In this document: positions 40,479 through 50,297 of the stretch, piece by piece
How positions within the stretch are numbered: position 1 is the first letter of the stretch
How the letters are laid out: every line of letters begins with the position of its first letter
Source: Xenophilus sp. AP218F
GTDB lineage: Bacteria > Pseudomonadota > Gammaproteobacteria > Burkholderiales > Chromobacteriaceae
NCBI GenBank assembly: GCA_002213445.1
Contig: NJIE01000029.1
Coordinates: forward strand, 31,079 to 95,078
Reading direction: 5' to 3'
Length of the DNA: 64,000 nt
The notes under the pieces: generated by a model
Databases searched by the model: none
The model's input: the letters and a program-made list of their open reading frames with translations, nothing else
What the model was told of the DNA's origin: nothing
Position numbers and translations under genes: made by a program

Positions 40479-41621
40479 TCAGAAGCGGTGGATCAGACCC
40501 AGGCCGAAGGAGCTTTCGCTATCCACGCCATCCGCTTTCCAGTTGACGTGGCCGTAGGAGGTATACACGTCGGTGCGCTTGGACAGGGCGTAGTCCAGAG
40601 ACAGCACGTACTGGTCGTAGCCGGTCTTGTTCCAGCTGGAACCGCCCACGCTCACGTCGTAGCCCTTGACGTAGCTGAAATACGGGGTCAGCGCGCCGAA
40701 GGTATAGCCGGCGGTCAGCGCGGCTTCCTTGCTCTTGATCTTCTGGGTGGTATCGAAACCAGCTGCGTAAGTGGCGGCGTTGGCGCCCAGGAAGGCATTC
40801 AGCGCCTTGACGTTGTAAATTACGCCGGCATCATCGGCGAAGCCAGTGACCGCCTTGGTAGTCGAATCGGTCGCTTTGCCAAGATAGCCTTCAACTTGCT
40901 GGTAGCCCAAGGCAAGATAGAGGTTGTTGGCGTTGTAGCCGGCTTCCAGACGGTGCCAGTTCTTCGCGCCGCCAACCTTGTCGGCATCGCCCCAGTTTTC
41001 GTAGTTGTACTTGCCGAAGAAGCCGGCGTTTTCGTAGCTCAGACCCAGGTTCCAGGTCTGATTGTTGGTGCGGCTGTTGTTGGCGTCCAGCTTGCGCGAT
41101 TCGTCGGTGCCGTAGAGGAAGGCGAAGCTGAAGCCGCCCCAGTTGGCGCTGTCGTAGCGCACGGCGTTCTTCACGCGGCCGTCCAGGCGGGTGAACATGC
41201 CAAGGCCGCCGACGCTCTGGCCGCTGTAGCTGCCCGGGTCAACTTGCTCCATGTCGGAGTTGGCGTAGTTGGACAAATAGCCCAAGCGCACCTTGCCCCA
41301 AGCGTCGCCGGACAAGCCGACGAAAGAATCGCGCGAAGCGAAGCTGGTGCTGGTGGAGCCGTCCAGATAGACTCGGTTTTCAACCTGCCAGATGGCTTTC
41401 AGGCCATTGCCCAGATCTTCGTTGCCCTTGAAGCCGAGCGAAGTGGTCCAGTCGTTGATTTCGGTGCCGCTTTGCAAGTGGCCGTTGCCGTCTTTGGAGA
41501 GGGTGGAGTTGTAAGTCTTGTTGGACTCGATGCCGCCTTTGATCGTGCCGTAGATGGTCACGTCAGCCATTGCCGCTGCCGGCAGGGCCGCCAAAGCCAA
41601 AGCGATCAGCTTTTTGTTCAT
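40479..41621 (-). CDS. Outer-membrane general porin (Gram-negative porin family)
   Basis: Trimeric beta-barrel porin of 380 residues. Signal peptide 1-19 (MNKKLIALALAALPAAAMA) is followed by mature DVTIYGTIKGG, and the C-terminal residue is Phe in LGLIHRF, the outer-membrane assembly signal. Alternating hydrophobic strands and the segment GFKGNEDLGNGLKAIWQVE are typical of Neisseria/Burkholderia-type porins. AAGGA precedes ATG 41621. Ion preference cannot be told from sequence. A good sigma70 promoter lies about 105 bp upstream. Confidence 0.94.
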   Translation of the reverse strand: MNKKLIALALAALPAAAMADVTIYGTIKGGIESNKTYNSTLSKDGNGHLQSGTEINDWTTSLGFKGNEDLGNGLKAIWQVENRVYLDGSTSTSFASRDSFVGLSGDAWGKVRLGYLSNYANSDMEQVDPGSYSGQSVGGLGMFTRLDGRVKNAVRYDSANWGGFSFAFLYGTDESRKLDANNSRTNNQTWNLGLSYENAGFFGKYNYENWGDADKVGGAKNWHRLEAGYNANNLYLALGYQQVEGYLGKATDSTTKAVTGFADDAGVIYNVKALNAFLGANAATYAAGFDTTQKIKSKEAALTAGYTFGALTPYFSYVKGYDVSVGGSSWNKTGYDQYVLSLDYALSKRTDVYTSYGHVNWKADGVDSESSFGLGLIHRF

Positions 41622-41725
41622 TGCCATTCCTTTCAAGTCGTTGATGTTGTCCTGTTGTCTGATCTGGTCAAGCCAGGAACCCGGACATTTTTTGCCATCG
41701 GTATATTCCGCTGGTCTCTGACAGC

Positions 41726-41754
41726 AATATAAAACCGGCGTTGCGAAAAAACAA
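41726..41754 (-). promoter_or_regulatory. Sigma70 promoter of the porin gene
   Basis: Minus strand TTGTTT (41754-41749), 17-bp spacer, TATATT (41731-41726). A long 5' leader precedes the porin start. Confidence 0.65.
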
Positions 41755-41926
41755 AGATTGCCCTTGCTTGCGGCGTAAAAAATACCAAAAAAACAACATC
41801 CAAACCTTCAAGCCTTAAACTTCAAGCACTTGCCGATCACGCACTGCTTAGCGCAACAACAAAAATGCAACAGTTTTCAAGCCAGGTTGGATAAATTGCA
41901 ACAATGCATCCCCGAGTCGCAGGCAT

Positions 41927-41952
41927 GAAAAAACGCCCGCATGGCGGGCGTT
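41927..41952 (-). terminator. Terminator after comEA
   Basis: AACGCCCGC/GCGGGCGTT around a 3-nt loop is followed by six T on the minus strand. Confidence 0.88.
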
Positions 41953-41977
41953 GACAATACGGCGACGGCAATATCAG

Positions 41978-42277
41978 TTATTTGGCGGGCGCCGCCGGCT
42001 TGGCTTTGGCGGCAGGCGCCGGGCCGCCGGAGACAACCAGCTCCTTGCGCAGCTTTTCCAGCGTCTTGTCGCCGATGCCCGACACTTTTTTCAGGTCATC
42101 CACGGTTTTGAACGGGCCGTTCTTGGCGCGGTAGTCGACGATGGCCTTGGCCTTGACCGGGCCCAGTCCCTTGACCGCTTCCAGTTGCTGCGCCGTGGCG
42201 GTATTGATGTTGACCGCGGCCCAGGCCGCGTTGCAGATGAACAGCAAGCCCGCCAGTACTGCAAACAGCTTTTTCAT
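41978..42277 (-). CDS. comEA: ComEA-family helix-hairpin-helix DNA-binding protein
   Basis: Periplasmic DNA receptor involved in DNA uptake, 99 residues. Signal peptide about 1-20 (MKKLFAVLAGLLFICNAAWA), then two helix-hairpin-helix motifs (VNINTATAQQLEAVKGLGP and VDDLKKVSGIGDKTLEKL) and an Ala/Pro/Lys-rich tail. GGAG precedes ATG 42277. With pilBCD and comM in this window it points to natural competence. It lies 34 bp after a CcsA-like gene. Confidence 0.92.
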   Translation of the reverse strand: MKKLFAVLAGLLFICNAAWAAVNINTATAQQLEAVKGLGPVKAKAIVDYRAKNGPFKTVDDLKKVSGIGDKTLEKLRKELVVSGGPAPAAKAKPAAPAK

Positions 42278-42311
42278 ATGCGCTCCTTGCAAAGGTGTGA
42301 ATGACTCGCAG

Positions 42312-43133
42312 CTATACGCGCTGCAGGATCAATTCTAAAACCACTTTGCTACCGATGTATGCCAGCATCAGGGACAGGAAACCGGCCAGCGTCCAGCGTA
42401 TCGCCACCCGGCCGCGCCAGCCCTTCAAGCCGCGGCCGATCAGCAGGCCGCCGTACAGCAGCCAGGAGATCACGCCGAACACCGCCTTGTGGGTCAGCCC
42501 GGCCGCATGACCGAACACCTCTTCCGAGAACACCACGCCGGTGAGCAAGGTGATGGTCAGCAGCAAGAAGCCGACTGCGATCACCTGGAACATCATTTTT
42601 TCCAGCGTCAGCAGCGGCGGCAGGTGGCGCTGCAGCAAGGTGGCGCGGCGGCCGTGCAGCGCGCGCTCCAGAAACAGCATCAGGCAGGCGATCAGCGTGC
42701 CGATGGCGAACAGGCTGTAAGCCAGCATCGACACCAGGATGTGCAAGACGAAAGCCGGATTGGACAAGTCGTTCACGATGTGGCTGCCGGGAAAGACAAT
42801 GGCAAAAGCGAGCCCGGCCATCGACAACGGCATCATGAACAGTTGCAAACCTTCCACACGGTAGAAAAAGCTGCAGGTCCAGTAGATCAGCAACATGATC
42901 CACACCATCACCGACAAGGCATGGCCCACGCCAAGCGAGAGTCCGCCGCTGGCCGCCAGCGGCATGAGCACCGCCACCGCCTGCAACAGCAGCAAAAAGC
43001 CCAGCAGGCTATGCTCCAGCCGGGGATTGCGCGGCCAGACGGCGCGGCCCTGCCAGTTGGACAGGTAATGCCAGGTAAATACCCCGTAGGACAGGATCAG
43101 GAACAGGGATAGAACGAGCAGGAAGCTGGTCAT
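42312..43133 (-). CDS. CcsA/YpjD-type cytochrome c assembly-like membrane protein
   Basis: Polytopic inner-membrane protein of 273 residues with about eight hydrophobic segments. It matches the CcsA/CcmC-like group often annotated YpjD, located beside ffh in many proteobacteria. Conserved His residues occur in HALSVMVWI and LTHKAVFGVISW. The tryptophan-rich WWD loop of true heme handling proteins is not obvious, so a role in cytochrome c maturation is uncertain. It is divergent from ffh. Confidence 0.85.
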   Translation of the reverse strand: MTSFLLVLSLFLILSYGVFTWHYLSNWQGRAVWPRNPRLEHSLLGFLLLLQAVAVLMPLAASGGLSLGVGHALSVMVWIMLLIYWTCSFFYRVEGLQLFMMPLSMAGLAFAIVFPGSHIVNDLSNPAFVLHILVSMLAYSLFAIGTLIACLMLFLERALHGRRATLLQRHLPPLLTLEKMMFQVIAVGFLLLTITLLTGVVFSEEVFGHAAGLTHKAVFGVISWLLYGGLLIGRGLKGWRGRVAIRWTLAGFLSLMLAYIGSKVVLELILQRV

Positions 43134-43242
43134 AGGGTGGCGTTATCAATTCCGGGCGCTGACCCGGCGGCTCGTGGTAAAATCGACAGTTTGAAAGTCT
43201 ACACCAACCTGCCGTCCGTTGGCAGACAGTAAGGACAGCACC

Positions 43243-44598
43243 ATGCTAGACAACCTGACCAGCCGCCTGTCCGGCGTGATGAAAACCCTGCGCGGCAACG
43301 CGCGGCTGACCGAATCCAACATCCAGGACGCGATGCGCGAAGTGCGCATGGCGCTGCTGGAGGCCGACGTGGCGCTGCCCGTCGTCAAAACCTTTATCGC
43401 TCAGGTGAAAGAGCGCGCGCTGGGCCAGGACGTGATGGGCAGCCTGACGCCGGGTCAGGCGCTGGTCGGCGTGGTCAACGAAGAGCTCGTCAAGCTGATG
43501 GGCGAGAAGAACGACGCGCTGAACCTGGCCGCCGTGCCCCCCGCCATCGTGCTGATGGCCGGCCTGCAAGGCGCGGGCAAGACCACCACCGTCGGCAAGC
43601 TCTCCAAGCTGCTCAAGGAAACGCAGAAGAAAAAGGTGCTGGTGGTATCCGCCGACATCTACCGCCCCGCGGCCATCGAGCAGCTGAAGCTGCTGGCCTC
43701 GCAGGTGGGCGTGGAGTGGTTCCCGTCCGACATCTCGCAAAAGCCGGTCGACATCGCCCGCGCCGCCATCGACCATGCCCGCCGTCACTTCTTCGACGTG
43801 CTGCTGGTGGATACCGCCGGTCGTCTGGCCATCGACGAAGCGATGATGGACGAGATCAAGGCGCTGCACGCCGCGATCAATCCGGTGGAAACGCTGTTCG
43901 TGGTCGACGCGATGCAGGGCCAGGACGCGGTCAACACCGCCAAGGCCTTCAATGAAGCGCTGCCGCTCACCGGCGTCATCCTCACTAAGATGGACGGCGA
44001 CTCGCGCGGCGGCGCGGCGCTGTCGGTGCGCCACGTCACCGGCAAGCCGATCAAGTTCATCGGCGTCGGCGAAAAGGTCGCCGGCCTGGAACCCTTCCAC
44101 CCGGACCGCATCGCCAGCCGCATTCTGGGCATGGGCGACGTGCTGTCGCTGATCGAGGAAGTGCAGAAGGGCATCGACCAGGACGAAGCCGCCGCCATGG
44201 CCAAGAAGCTGAAATCCGGCAAGGGTTTCGACCTGGAGGACTTCAAGGCCCAGATGCAGCAGATGAAGAAGATGGGCGGCATGGCCAATCTGATGGAAAA
44301 AATGCCGGGCCAGCTGGGCGAAATGGCCAAGGGCATCCAGGGCGCCGAGGCGGAAAAATCGATGCGCCGCATCGAAGGCATCATCAACTCGATGACGCCG
44401 GAAGAACGCCGCAAGCCGGAGCTGCTCAAGGCCAGCCGCAAGCGCCGCATCGCCGCCGGCTCCGGCGTCACGGTGCAGGAAGTCAACCGCCTGCTCAACC
44501 AGTTCGAGCAGACGCAGAAGATGATGAAGCAGTTCTCGTCCAAGGGCGGGATGATGAAGCTGATGCGGGGCATGAAGGGCATGATGCCCGGCATGTAA
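43243..44598 (+). CDS. ffh: Signal recognition particle protein Ffh
   Basis: GTPase subunit of SRP that targets nascent membrane proteins to FtsY and SecYEG. The protein has 451 residues: N domain (1-90), G domain with P-loop GLQGAGKTTT (107-116), DTAGR and TKMDGDSRGGAAL motifs, and a Met-rich C-terminal M domain that binds 4.5S RNA and signal peptides (MMKLMRGMKGMMPGM). AAGGA precedes ATG 43243; the upstream in-frame ATG at 43219 lacks a site. A terminator follows. Confidence 0.98.
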   Translation: MLDNLTSRLSGVMKTLRGNARLTESNIQDAMREVRMALLEADVALPVVKTFIAQVKERALGQDVMGSLTPGQALVGVVNEELVKLMGEKNDALNLAAVPPAIVLMAGLQGAGKTTTVGKLSKLLKETQKKKVLVVSADIYRPAAIEQLKLLASQVGVEWFPSDISQKPVDIARAAIDHARRHFFDVLLVDTAGRLAIDEAMMDEIKALHAAINPVETLFVVDAMQGQDAVNTAKAFNEALPLTGVILTKMDGDSRGGAALSVRHVTGKPIKFIGVGEKVAGLEPFHPDRIASRILGMGDVLSLIEEVQKGIDQDEAAAMAKKLKSGKGFDLEDFKAQMQQMKKMGGMANLMEKMPGQLGEMAKGIQGAEAEKSMRRIEGIINSMTPEERRKPELLKASRKRRIAAGSGVTVQEVNRLLNQFEQTQKMMKQFSSKGGMMKLMRGMKGMMPGM

Positions 44599-44608
44599 GC
44601 CAACACCA

Positions 44609-44634
44609 ACGGGCGCCAGTCGCCCGTTTCTTTT
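44609..44634 (+). terminator. Terminator of ffh
   Basis: ACGGGCG/CGCCCGT with a 5-nt loop is followed by TTTCTTTT, directly before the next gene's ribosome site. Confidence 0.75.
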
Positions 44635-44645
44635 GAGGTCGAGAC

Positions 44646-45542
44646 ATGCTGTTTGACGTCGTCGTGCTGACCGACTCGCGCCTGCTGCCGCTGCAGGCCG
44701 ACGACTGGTACAGCCGCCAGGTGCACCATGAAGACGGCCTGGTGGCGGCCGCGCTGCAGGCCCAGGGCCTGTCCGCCTGCCGCAAGGCCTGGGACGACCC
44801 GGACTTCGACTGGAGCCAGGCGCGCTCGCTGCTGTTTCGCACCACCTGGGACTATTTCGAGCGCTACGCCGAATTCGCGCCCTGGCTGCGGCGCGTCGCC
44901 CGGCAATGCCGGCTGTTCAACGCCGCCGAGCTGATCGCCTGGAATCTGGACAAGCGCTACCTCGTCGAACTGGCGGAACGGGGCGTCGACGCCGTGCCCA
45001 CGCGCTACATCGAAACCGGCGAGCGACGCAGCCTGGCCGAGCTTGTCGCGGCCAGCGGCTGGGAGGAGCTGATCCTCAAGCCCGCCGTGTCCGGCAACGC
45101 GCGCCACACTTACCGCTTTCGCGCCGAGCAGAGCGCCAGCCTGGAGTGCGTCTACGGCGAGCTGATCGAACGCGAGGCGCTGCTCTTGCAGCCTTTCCAG
45201 CCGCAGGTGCTGGAACAGGGCGAGCTGTCGCTGATGGTGATGGACGGCCGCTACAGCCACGCCATCCGCAAGACGCCCAAGCCGGGCGACTTCCGGGTGC
45301 AGGACGACCACGGCGGCAGCGTGCATCCGCATGCCGCCAGCGCCGAGGAGATCGCCTTCGCCGAGGCCGCCGTGCGCGCCGTGCCTTTCGACGTGCTCTA
45401 CGCCCGCGTCGACCTGATCCGCGACGACGCGGGCAGGCTCGCGCTCATGGAGCTGGAAATGATAGAGCCGGAGCTGTTTTTCCGCTTCCGGCCGCAAGCG
45501 GCGGAGCAGTTGGCCGCCGGCCTGGCCCGCCGTCTGGGCTGA
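44646..45542 (+). CDS. Orphan ATP-grasp enzyme (glutathione synthetase/RimK-like)
   Basis: Cytosolic protein of 298 residues with the ATP-grasp pattern: N-terminal alpha/beta domain (RTTWDYFERYAEFAPWL), a lysine in ELILKPAVSGNARHTYR that would bind ATP phosphates, the hinge LLQPFQPQVLEQGELSLMVM, and the metal site VDLIRDDAGRLALMELEMIEPELFFRF with acidic residues. Such enzymes ligate a carboxylate to an amine or thiol, as in RimK, glutathione synthetase or DcsG of cycloserine synthesis. No neighbour suggests a pathway, so the substrate is unknown. GAGG precedes ATG 44646. Confidence 0.85.
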   Translation: MLFDVVVLTDSRLLPLQADDWYSRQVHHEDGLVAAALQAQGLSACRKAWDDPDFDWSQARSLLFRTTWDYFERYAEFAPWLRRVARQCRLFNAAELIAWNLDKRYLVELAERGVDAVPTRYIETGERRSLAELVAASGWEELILKPAVSGNARHTYRFRAEQSASLECVYGELIEREALLLQPFQPQVLEQGELSLMVMDGRYSHAIRKTPKPGDFRVQDDHGGSVHPHAASAEEIAFAEAAVRAVPFDVLYARVDLIRDDAGRLALMELEMIEPELFFRFRPQAAEQLAAGLARRLG

Positions 45543-45604
45543 AACTTTCGCGACGTCGGCCTCGGGCGGCGCCGCCGGGAATGGTTCCCGCACATTTGTA
45601 CTGA

Positions 45605-47017
<1,413 letters not shown>

Positions 47018-47039
47018 GTTTGATTGACGCCGACGCCAG

Positions 47040-47066
47040 GCCGCTCGCTCGCGAGCGGCTTTTTTT
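47040..47066 (+). terminator. Terminator of purB
   Basis: GCCGCTCG/CGAGCGGC with a 4-nt loop is followed by seven T. Confidence 0.92.
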
Positions 47067-47142
47067 GCGCCCGGCCATCGCTTGGGCGGCGGAAGGGAAA
47101 ATGGGAAAACAAGACGCGCGACGAGCGCCGCGCGGAAATGCG

Positions 47143-47171
47143 AAAATCCCGGTTTCTTGCGAAACCGGGAT
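47143..47171 (-). terminator. Terminator of the initiator tRNA gene
   Basis: ATCCCGGTTTC/GAAACCGGGAT with a 4-nt loop is followed by a short T run on the minus strand, 10 bp past the encoded CCA. Confidence 0.7.
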
Positions 47172-47181
47172 CCGGAATTCT

Positions 47182-47258
<77 letters not shown>

Positions 47259-47340
47259 TCAGAGAGAACTCATAATATAAGCAACCCTGCTTATCGTCAA
47301 GATATTTTTACAATCTTATTTAAAATACCCGCAAAGAATA

Positions 47341-47368
47341 AAAAAGGCAGCCGCGTGGGCTGCCTTTT
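47341..47368 (-). terminator. Terminator of dsbA
   Basis: AAAAGGCAGCC/GGCTGCCTTTT with a 5-nt loop and T run on the minus strand, 18 bp past the stop. Confidence 0.88.
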
Positions 47369-47386
47369 CAGACGCGCTTGCGCCGC

Positions 47387-47998
47387 TTACTTGCTCTCGG
47401 CGCGGGCCTTGGCCACCAGCTCGGTCATCACCTGGGCCATGCGCTCCGGCGTGCTAGTCACCACCACGTACTTGCCGTTGACGATCACGGTCGGCGTGCC
47501 CTGGATCTGGTAGTCGCGGGTGATCTTGGCGGCGCGGGCCACCTGGGCGTTGATGCCGAAGGACTTGTAGGTGGACAGCACCTTGTTGGCGTCGACGCCC
47601 GGCTGTTTCTTCAGCCACTTGGTGAACTCGCCCTCGTCGGCCAGATTGACGCGGGATTTGATCACCGCGTCGAAGGCCGGGCGATGCAGCTTGTTGAACG
47701 TGCCGGTGGCGTTGAAGGTGGCGAACATGCGGGCGAAGCCTTCCATCGACTTTTGCCACACGATCTGCTCCTTGCGGAAGCTGACGTAGGCAGGCTGGCT
47801 CTTGGCCCAGGCCGTCATGGCCGGATCATCGTCGTAGCAATGGATGCAGTGATAGGAAAAGAACTCGATCACTTCCACTTTTTTCGGGTCGGAGACCGGC
47901 TGCGGCGTGGACAACAAAGTGTAATCCTTACCCAGCTGAATCGCCGCGTTAGCCGCGCCGCTAGCCAGCAGCAACAGGGTCAGCAACCATTTTTTCAT
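47387..47998 (-). CDS. dsbA: Thiol:disulfide interchange protein DsbA
   Basis: Periplasmic oxidase that introduces disulfides into exported proteins, 203 residues. Signal peptide about 1-18 (ASGAANA|A region). Active site is C51-I-H-C54; E. coli has CPHC. The cis-proline loop GTPTVIVNGKY is present. GAGGA lies six bases before ATG 47998 and directly touches the upstream ATG 48004, so 47998 is preferred. It follows a SPOR gene. Likely substrates include pseudopilins, secretin parts and the secreted nuclease. Confidence 0.96.
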   Translation of the reverse strand: MKKWLLTLLLLASGAANAAIQLGKDYTLLSTPQPVSDPKKVEVIEFFSYHCIHCYDDDPAMTAWAKSQPAYVSFRKEQIVWQKSMEGFARMFATFNATGTFNKLHRPAFDAVIKSRVNLADEGEFTKWLKKQPGVDANKVLSTYKSFGINAQVARAAKITRDYQIQGTPTVIVNGKYVVVTSTPERMAQVMTELVAKARAESK

Positions 47999-48022
47999 TT
48001 TCATTCCTCTGCGATATCCGGT

Positions 48023-48730
48023 TTATTCCGCCTTCACGATGGCGGCGTTGATGCCATCCTGCTTCAGCTGCGCCTTGACCCGATCGATATCTTCGGCGCG
48101 GCTGTAGGGCCCCACTCGCACTCGATGCACCATGCCCTTGTCCGGCACGTTCACCGACTGGATTTTCGCTTCCACCCCCAGCAAGGCCAGTTTGGCCTTG
48201 AGGTTGTCCGCCTCGTCCTGATTCTGGAAAGAGCCCAGCTGCAAGTAAACCCGTTTGGCAGCAGGCGCTGACGAAGGTTCCGTCCCATGCTTGGCGTCGG
48301 AGGTCACCGCGTCCACCTGGCCCGGCAGAATCTTGTAGAAATCGAAGCGCTGTTCGTCCTTGCCGGGCTTGGCCGCGGCCGGCTTGCCGGCGGCGGGCTG
48401 CTCGGCCGTTGGCGGCGGCGTCGTCGCGGCCGGCGGCTGGATCGGCGTTTCCGCCGCCTTGGCAGCCTCCGAGGCCACGTCGGCGATGCGGGTGCCGGGC
48501 GCCAGCAGCTCGGTCGGCGGCGTCGAGGCCGCTTCCGGCTTGCGCGCGCCCTGCTTGTCGGTGAACGGCGCCGGGGCGCGATTCAGATACATGGCGAGGC
48601 CGACGGCGACGGCCACGCCGACGATCAGGCCGATGATGATGCCGGCCATCATGCCGCCGCCCCCGCTCTTGGAGCCGGAGGAGCGTCCGCGACTGGGACG
48701 GGAAGAGTGTTTCAGATCACGATTTGCCAT
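48023..48730 (-). CDS. SPOR-domain (FtsN-like) membrane protein
   Basis: Bitopic inner-membrane protein of 235 residues. A basic cytoplasmic start (SRPSRGRSSGSKSG) precedes one transmembrane segment at about 27-48, a Pro/Ala-rich periplasmic linker, and a C-terminal SPOR domain (about 160-235, VYLQLGSFQNQDEADNLKAK and MVHRVRVGPYSR) that binds denuded septal glycan. The layout is like FtsN or DedD, but identity is not certain. It lies between comM and dsbA. Confidence 0.9.
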   Translation of the reverse strand: MANRDLKHSSRPSRGRSSGSKSGGGGMMAGIIIGLIVGVAVAVGLAMYLNRAPAPFTDKQGARKPEAASTPPTELLAPGTRIADVASEAAKAAETPIQPPAATTPPPTAEQPAAGKPAAAKPGKDEQRFDFYKILPGQVDAVTSDAKHGTEPSSAPAAKRVYLQLGSFQNQDEADNLKAKLALLGVEAKIQSVNVPDKGMVHRVRVGPYSRAEDIDRVKAQLKQDGINAAIVKAE

Positions 48731-48780
48731 GCACCACTACCGCTTTCGTATCGCCCGGACTCGCCCGGCGATGGGATTAA

Positions 48781-50292
48781 TCAATGTCGTTCAGGCCCCG
48801 CCTGCATCGCGCGCCGCCACTGGATGGCCTGCAGCACGTGTTCGCGGCGGATGCGCTCGGCCTCGGCCAGATCGGCTATCGTGCGCGAAACCCGCAGTAT
48901 CCGATGATAGCTGCGGGCAGACAAGCCAAGCTTGTCCAGCGCCTGGCCCAGCAGCTGCAAAGCCTCCGGCTCGGCCTGCGCGCAAGCGTCAAGCTCCGCG
49001 CCTTGCAAGCGGGCGTTGAGCTTGCCTTGGCGGACCAGTTGCCGCTCGCGCGCCGCCAGCACCCGCCGCCGCACCGTCGCGCTGTCTTCGCCGGCATTGG
49101 CGGACTGCAGCTCTTCGGCGCGCAAGGCCGGCACCTCCACTTGCAAATCGATGCGATCCAGCAAAGGGCCGGAGATTTTACCGCGATATCGCGCAACTTG
49201 CTCGGGCGTGCACTGGCAACGCCCCGAAGGGTGGCCCTGGTAACCGCAGGGGCAGGGATTCATCGCCGCCACCAGCTGGAACCGCGCCGGGAAGCTGGCT
49301 TGCCGCGCGGCGCGCGAGATATGGATCGTTCCGCTCTCCAAAGGTTCGCGCAATACCTCCAGCACCCGGCGATCAAACTCCGGCAGCTCGTCCAGAAACA
49401 GCACGCCGTGATGGGCGAGACTGACCTCTCCCGGCCGCGGCTCGCTGCCGCCGCCCACAAGCGCCACCGCCGAGGCGGTATGGTGCGGTGAGCGAAACGG
49501 ACGCACTCGCCAGCCGTCGGCCTGGAAGCCTTGCGAGCCCAAAGACAGCAAGGCGGCGCTTTCCAGCGCCTCCTCGTCGCCCAGCGGCGGCAGCAGGCCC
49601 GGCAACCTGGCCGCCAGCATCGACTTGCCGGTGCCCGGCGGCCCCATCAGCAACAGGCTGTGCTCGCCAGCGGCGGCGATTTCCAGCGCCAGCCGCGCCG
49701 CCGCCTGCCCCTTTACGTCCAGCAGATCGGGATACGAAGGCCGGCGGCTCTCCAGAGCGACCGCCAAGGGCTCCACGCTCTGCAAGCCATTGAGCGCCGC
49801 GCAGGCTTGCAACAGCGATTCGACCGGCAGGATGGCCGCGCCGCTGACCACCGCGGCCTCCGGCGCGCTGGCGGCGGAGAGCATGAAGCGACGCCCGGCC
49901 TGGCGAGCCCGGCACGCCATCGCCAGCGCGCCGCGTATCGGGCGCAACAGGCCGCTCAAGGCCAGCTCGCCGGCGAATTCGTATTGATCCAATGCGGGGC
50001 AGTTCACCTGCCCGGAAGCCGCCAGGATGCCGATGGCGATGGGCAGATCGAAGCGGCCGGAATCCTTGGGCAGGTCGGCCGGAGCGAGGTTGACGGTGAT
50101 CTTGCGGGCGGGAAACTCAAAGCCGGAGGTGAGGATGGCGGCGCGCACCCGGTCGCGGCTCTCCTTCACCTCGGTATCGGGCAGGCCGACGATATTGAAC
50201 GCCGGCAAACCGTTGGCGAGGTGGACCTCGACGGCCACCTCGGGCGCATCGAGGCCAGACAAGGCCCTGCTCGCCACCACGGCCAGCGCCAT
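48781..50292 (-). CDS. comM: ComM/YifB-family AAA+ helicase (Mg chelatase-like)
   Basis: Hexameric helicase that promotes branch migration during natural transformation, 503 residues. Residues 1-150 form the ChlI-like N-terminal domain (FNIVGLPDTEVKESRDRVRAA is a family mark). The Mg chelatase AAA+ core follows with Walker A GPPGTGKS near 219 and Walker B GVLFLDELPEF; NPCPCGYQGH with its cysteine cluster is typical of YifB. It lies 5 bp after ubiK. Confidence 0.94.
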   Translation of the reverse strand: MALAVVASRALSGLDAPEVAVEVHLANGLPAFNIVGLPDTEVKESRDRVRAAILTSGFEFPARKITVNLAPADLPKDSGRFDLPIAIGILAASGQVNCPALDQYEFAGELALSGLLRPIRGALAMACRARQAGRRFMLSAASAPEAAVVSGAAILPVESLLQACAALNGLQSVEPLAVALESRRPSYPDLLDVKGQAAARLALEIAAAGEHSLLLMGPPGTGKSMLAARLPGLLPPLGDEEALESAALLSLGSQGFQADGWRVRPFRSPHHTASAVALVGGGSEPRPGEVSLAHHGVLFLDELPEFDRRVLEVLREPLESGTIHISRAARQASFPARFQLVAAMNPCPCGYQGHPSGRCQCTPEQVARYRGKISGPLLDRIDLQVEVPALRAEELQSANAGEDSATVRRRVLAARERQLVRQGKLNARLQGAELDACAQAEPEALQLLGQALDKLGLSARSYHRILRVSRTIADLAEAERIRREHVLQAIQWRRAMQAGPERH

Positions 50293-50297
50293 GAGCG

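Larger units (their letters stand above)
41622..41977. other. Porin 5' region and comEA 3' region
   Basis: AT-rich compared with its surroundings. Contains the porin promoter (41726-41754), a long porin leader of roughly 100 nt, and the comEA terminator at 41927-41952. T-rich tracts (TGTTGTTTTTTTGG type) lie upstream of the promoter on the minus strand and may act as UP-element or regulator sites. No gene seen. Confidence 0.6.

Noticed and set aside
48023..48730. SPOR protein called ftsN
   Set aside because: The layout fits FtsN, but SPOR proteins are many and the essential FtsN helices cannot be recognised with confidence, so no symbol was given.
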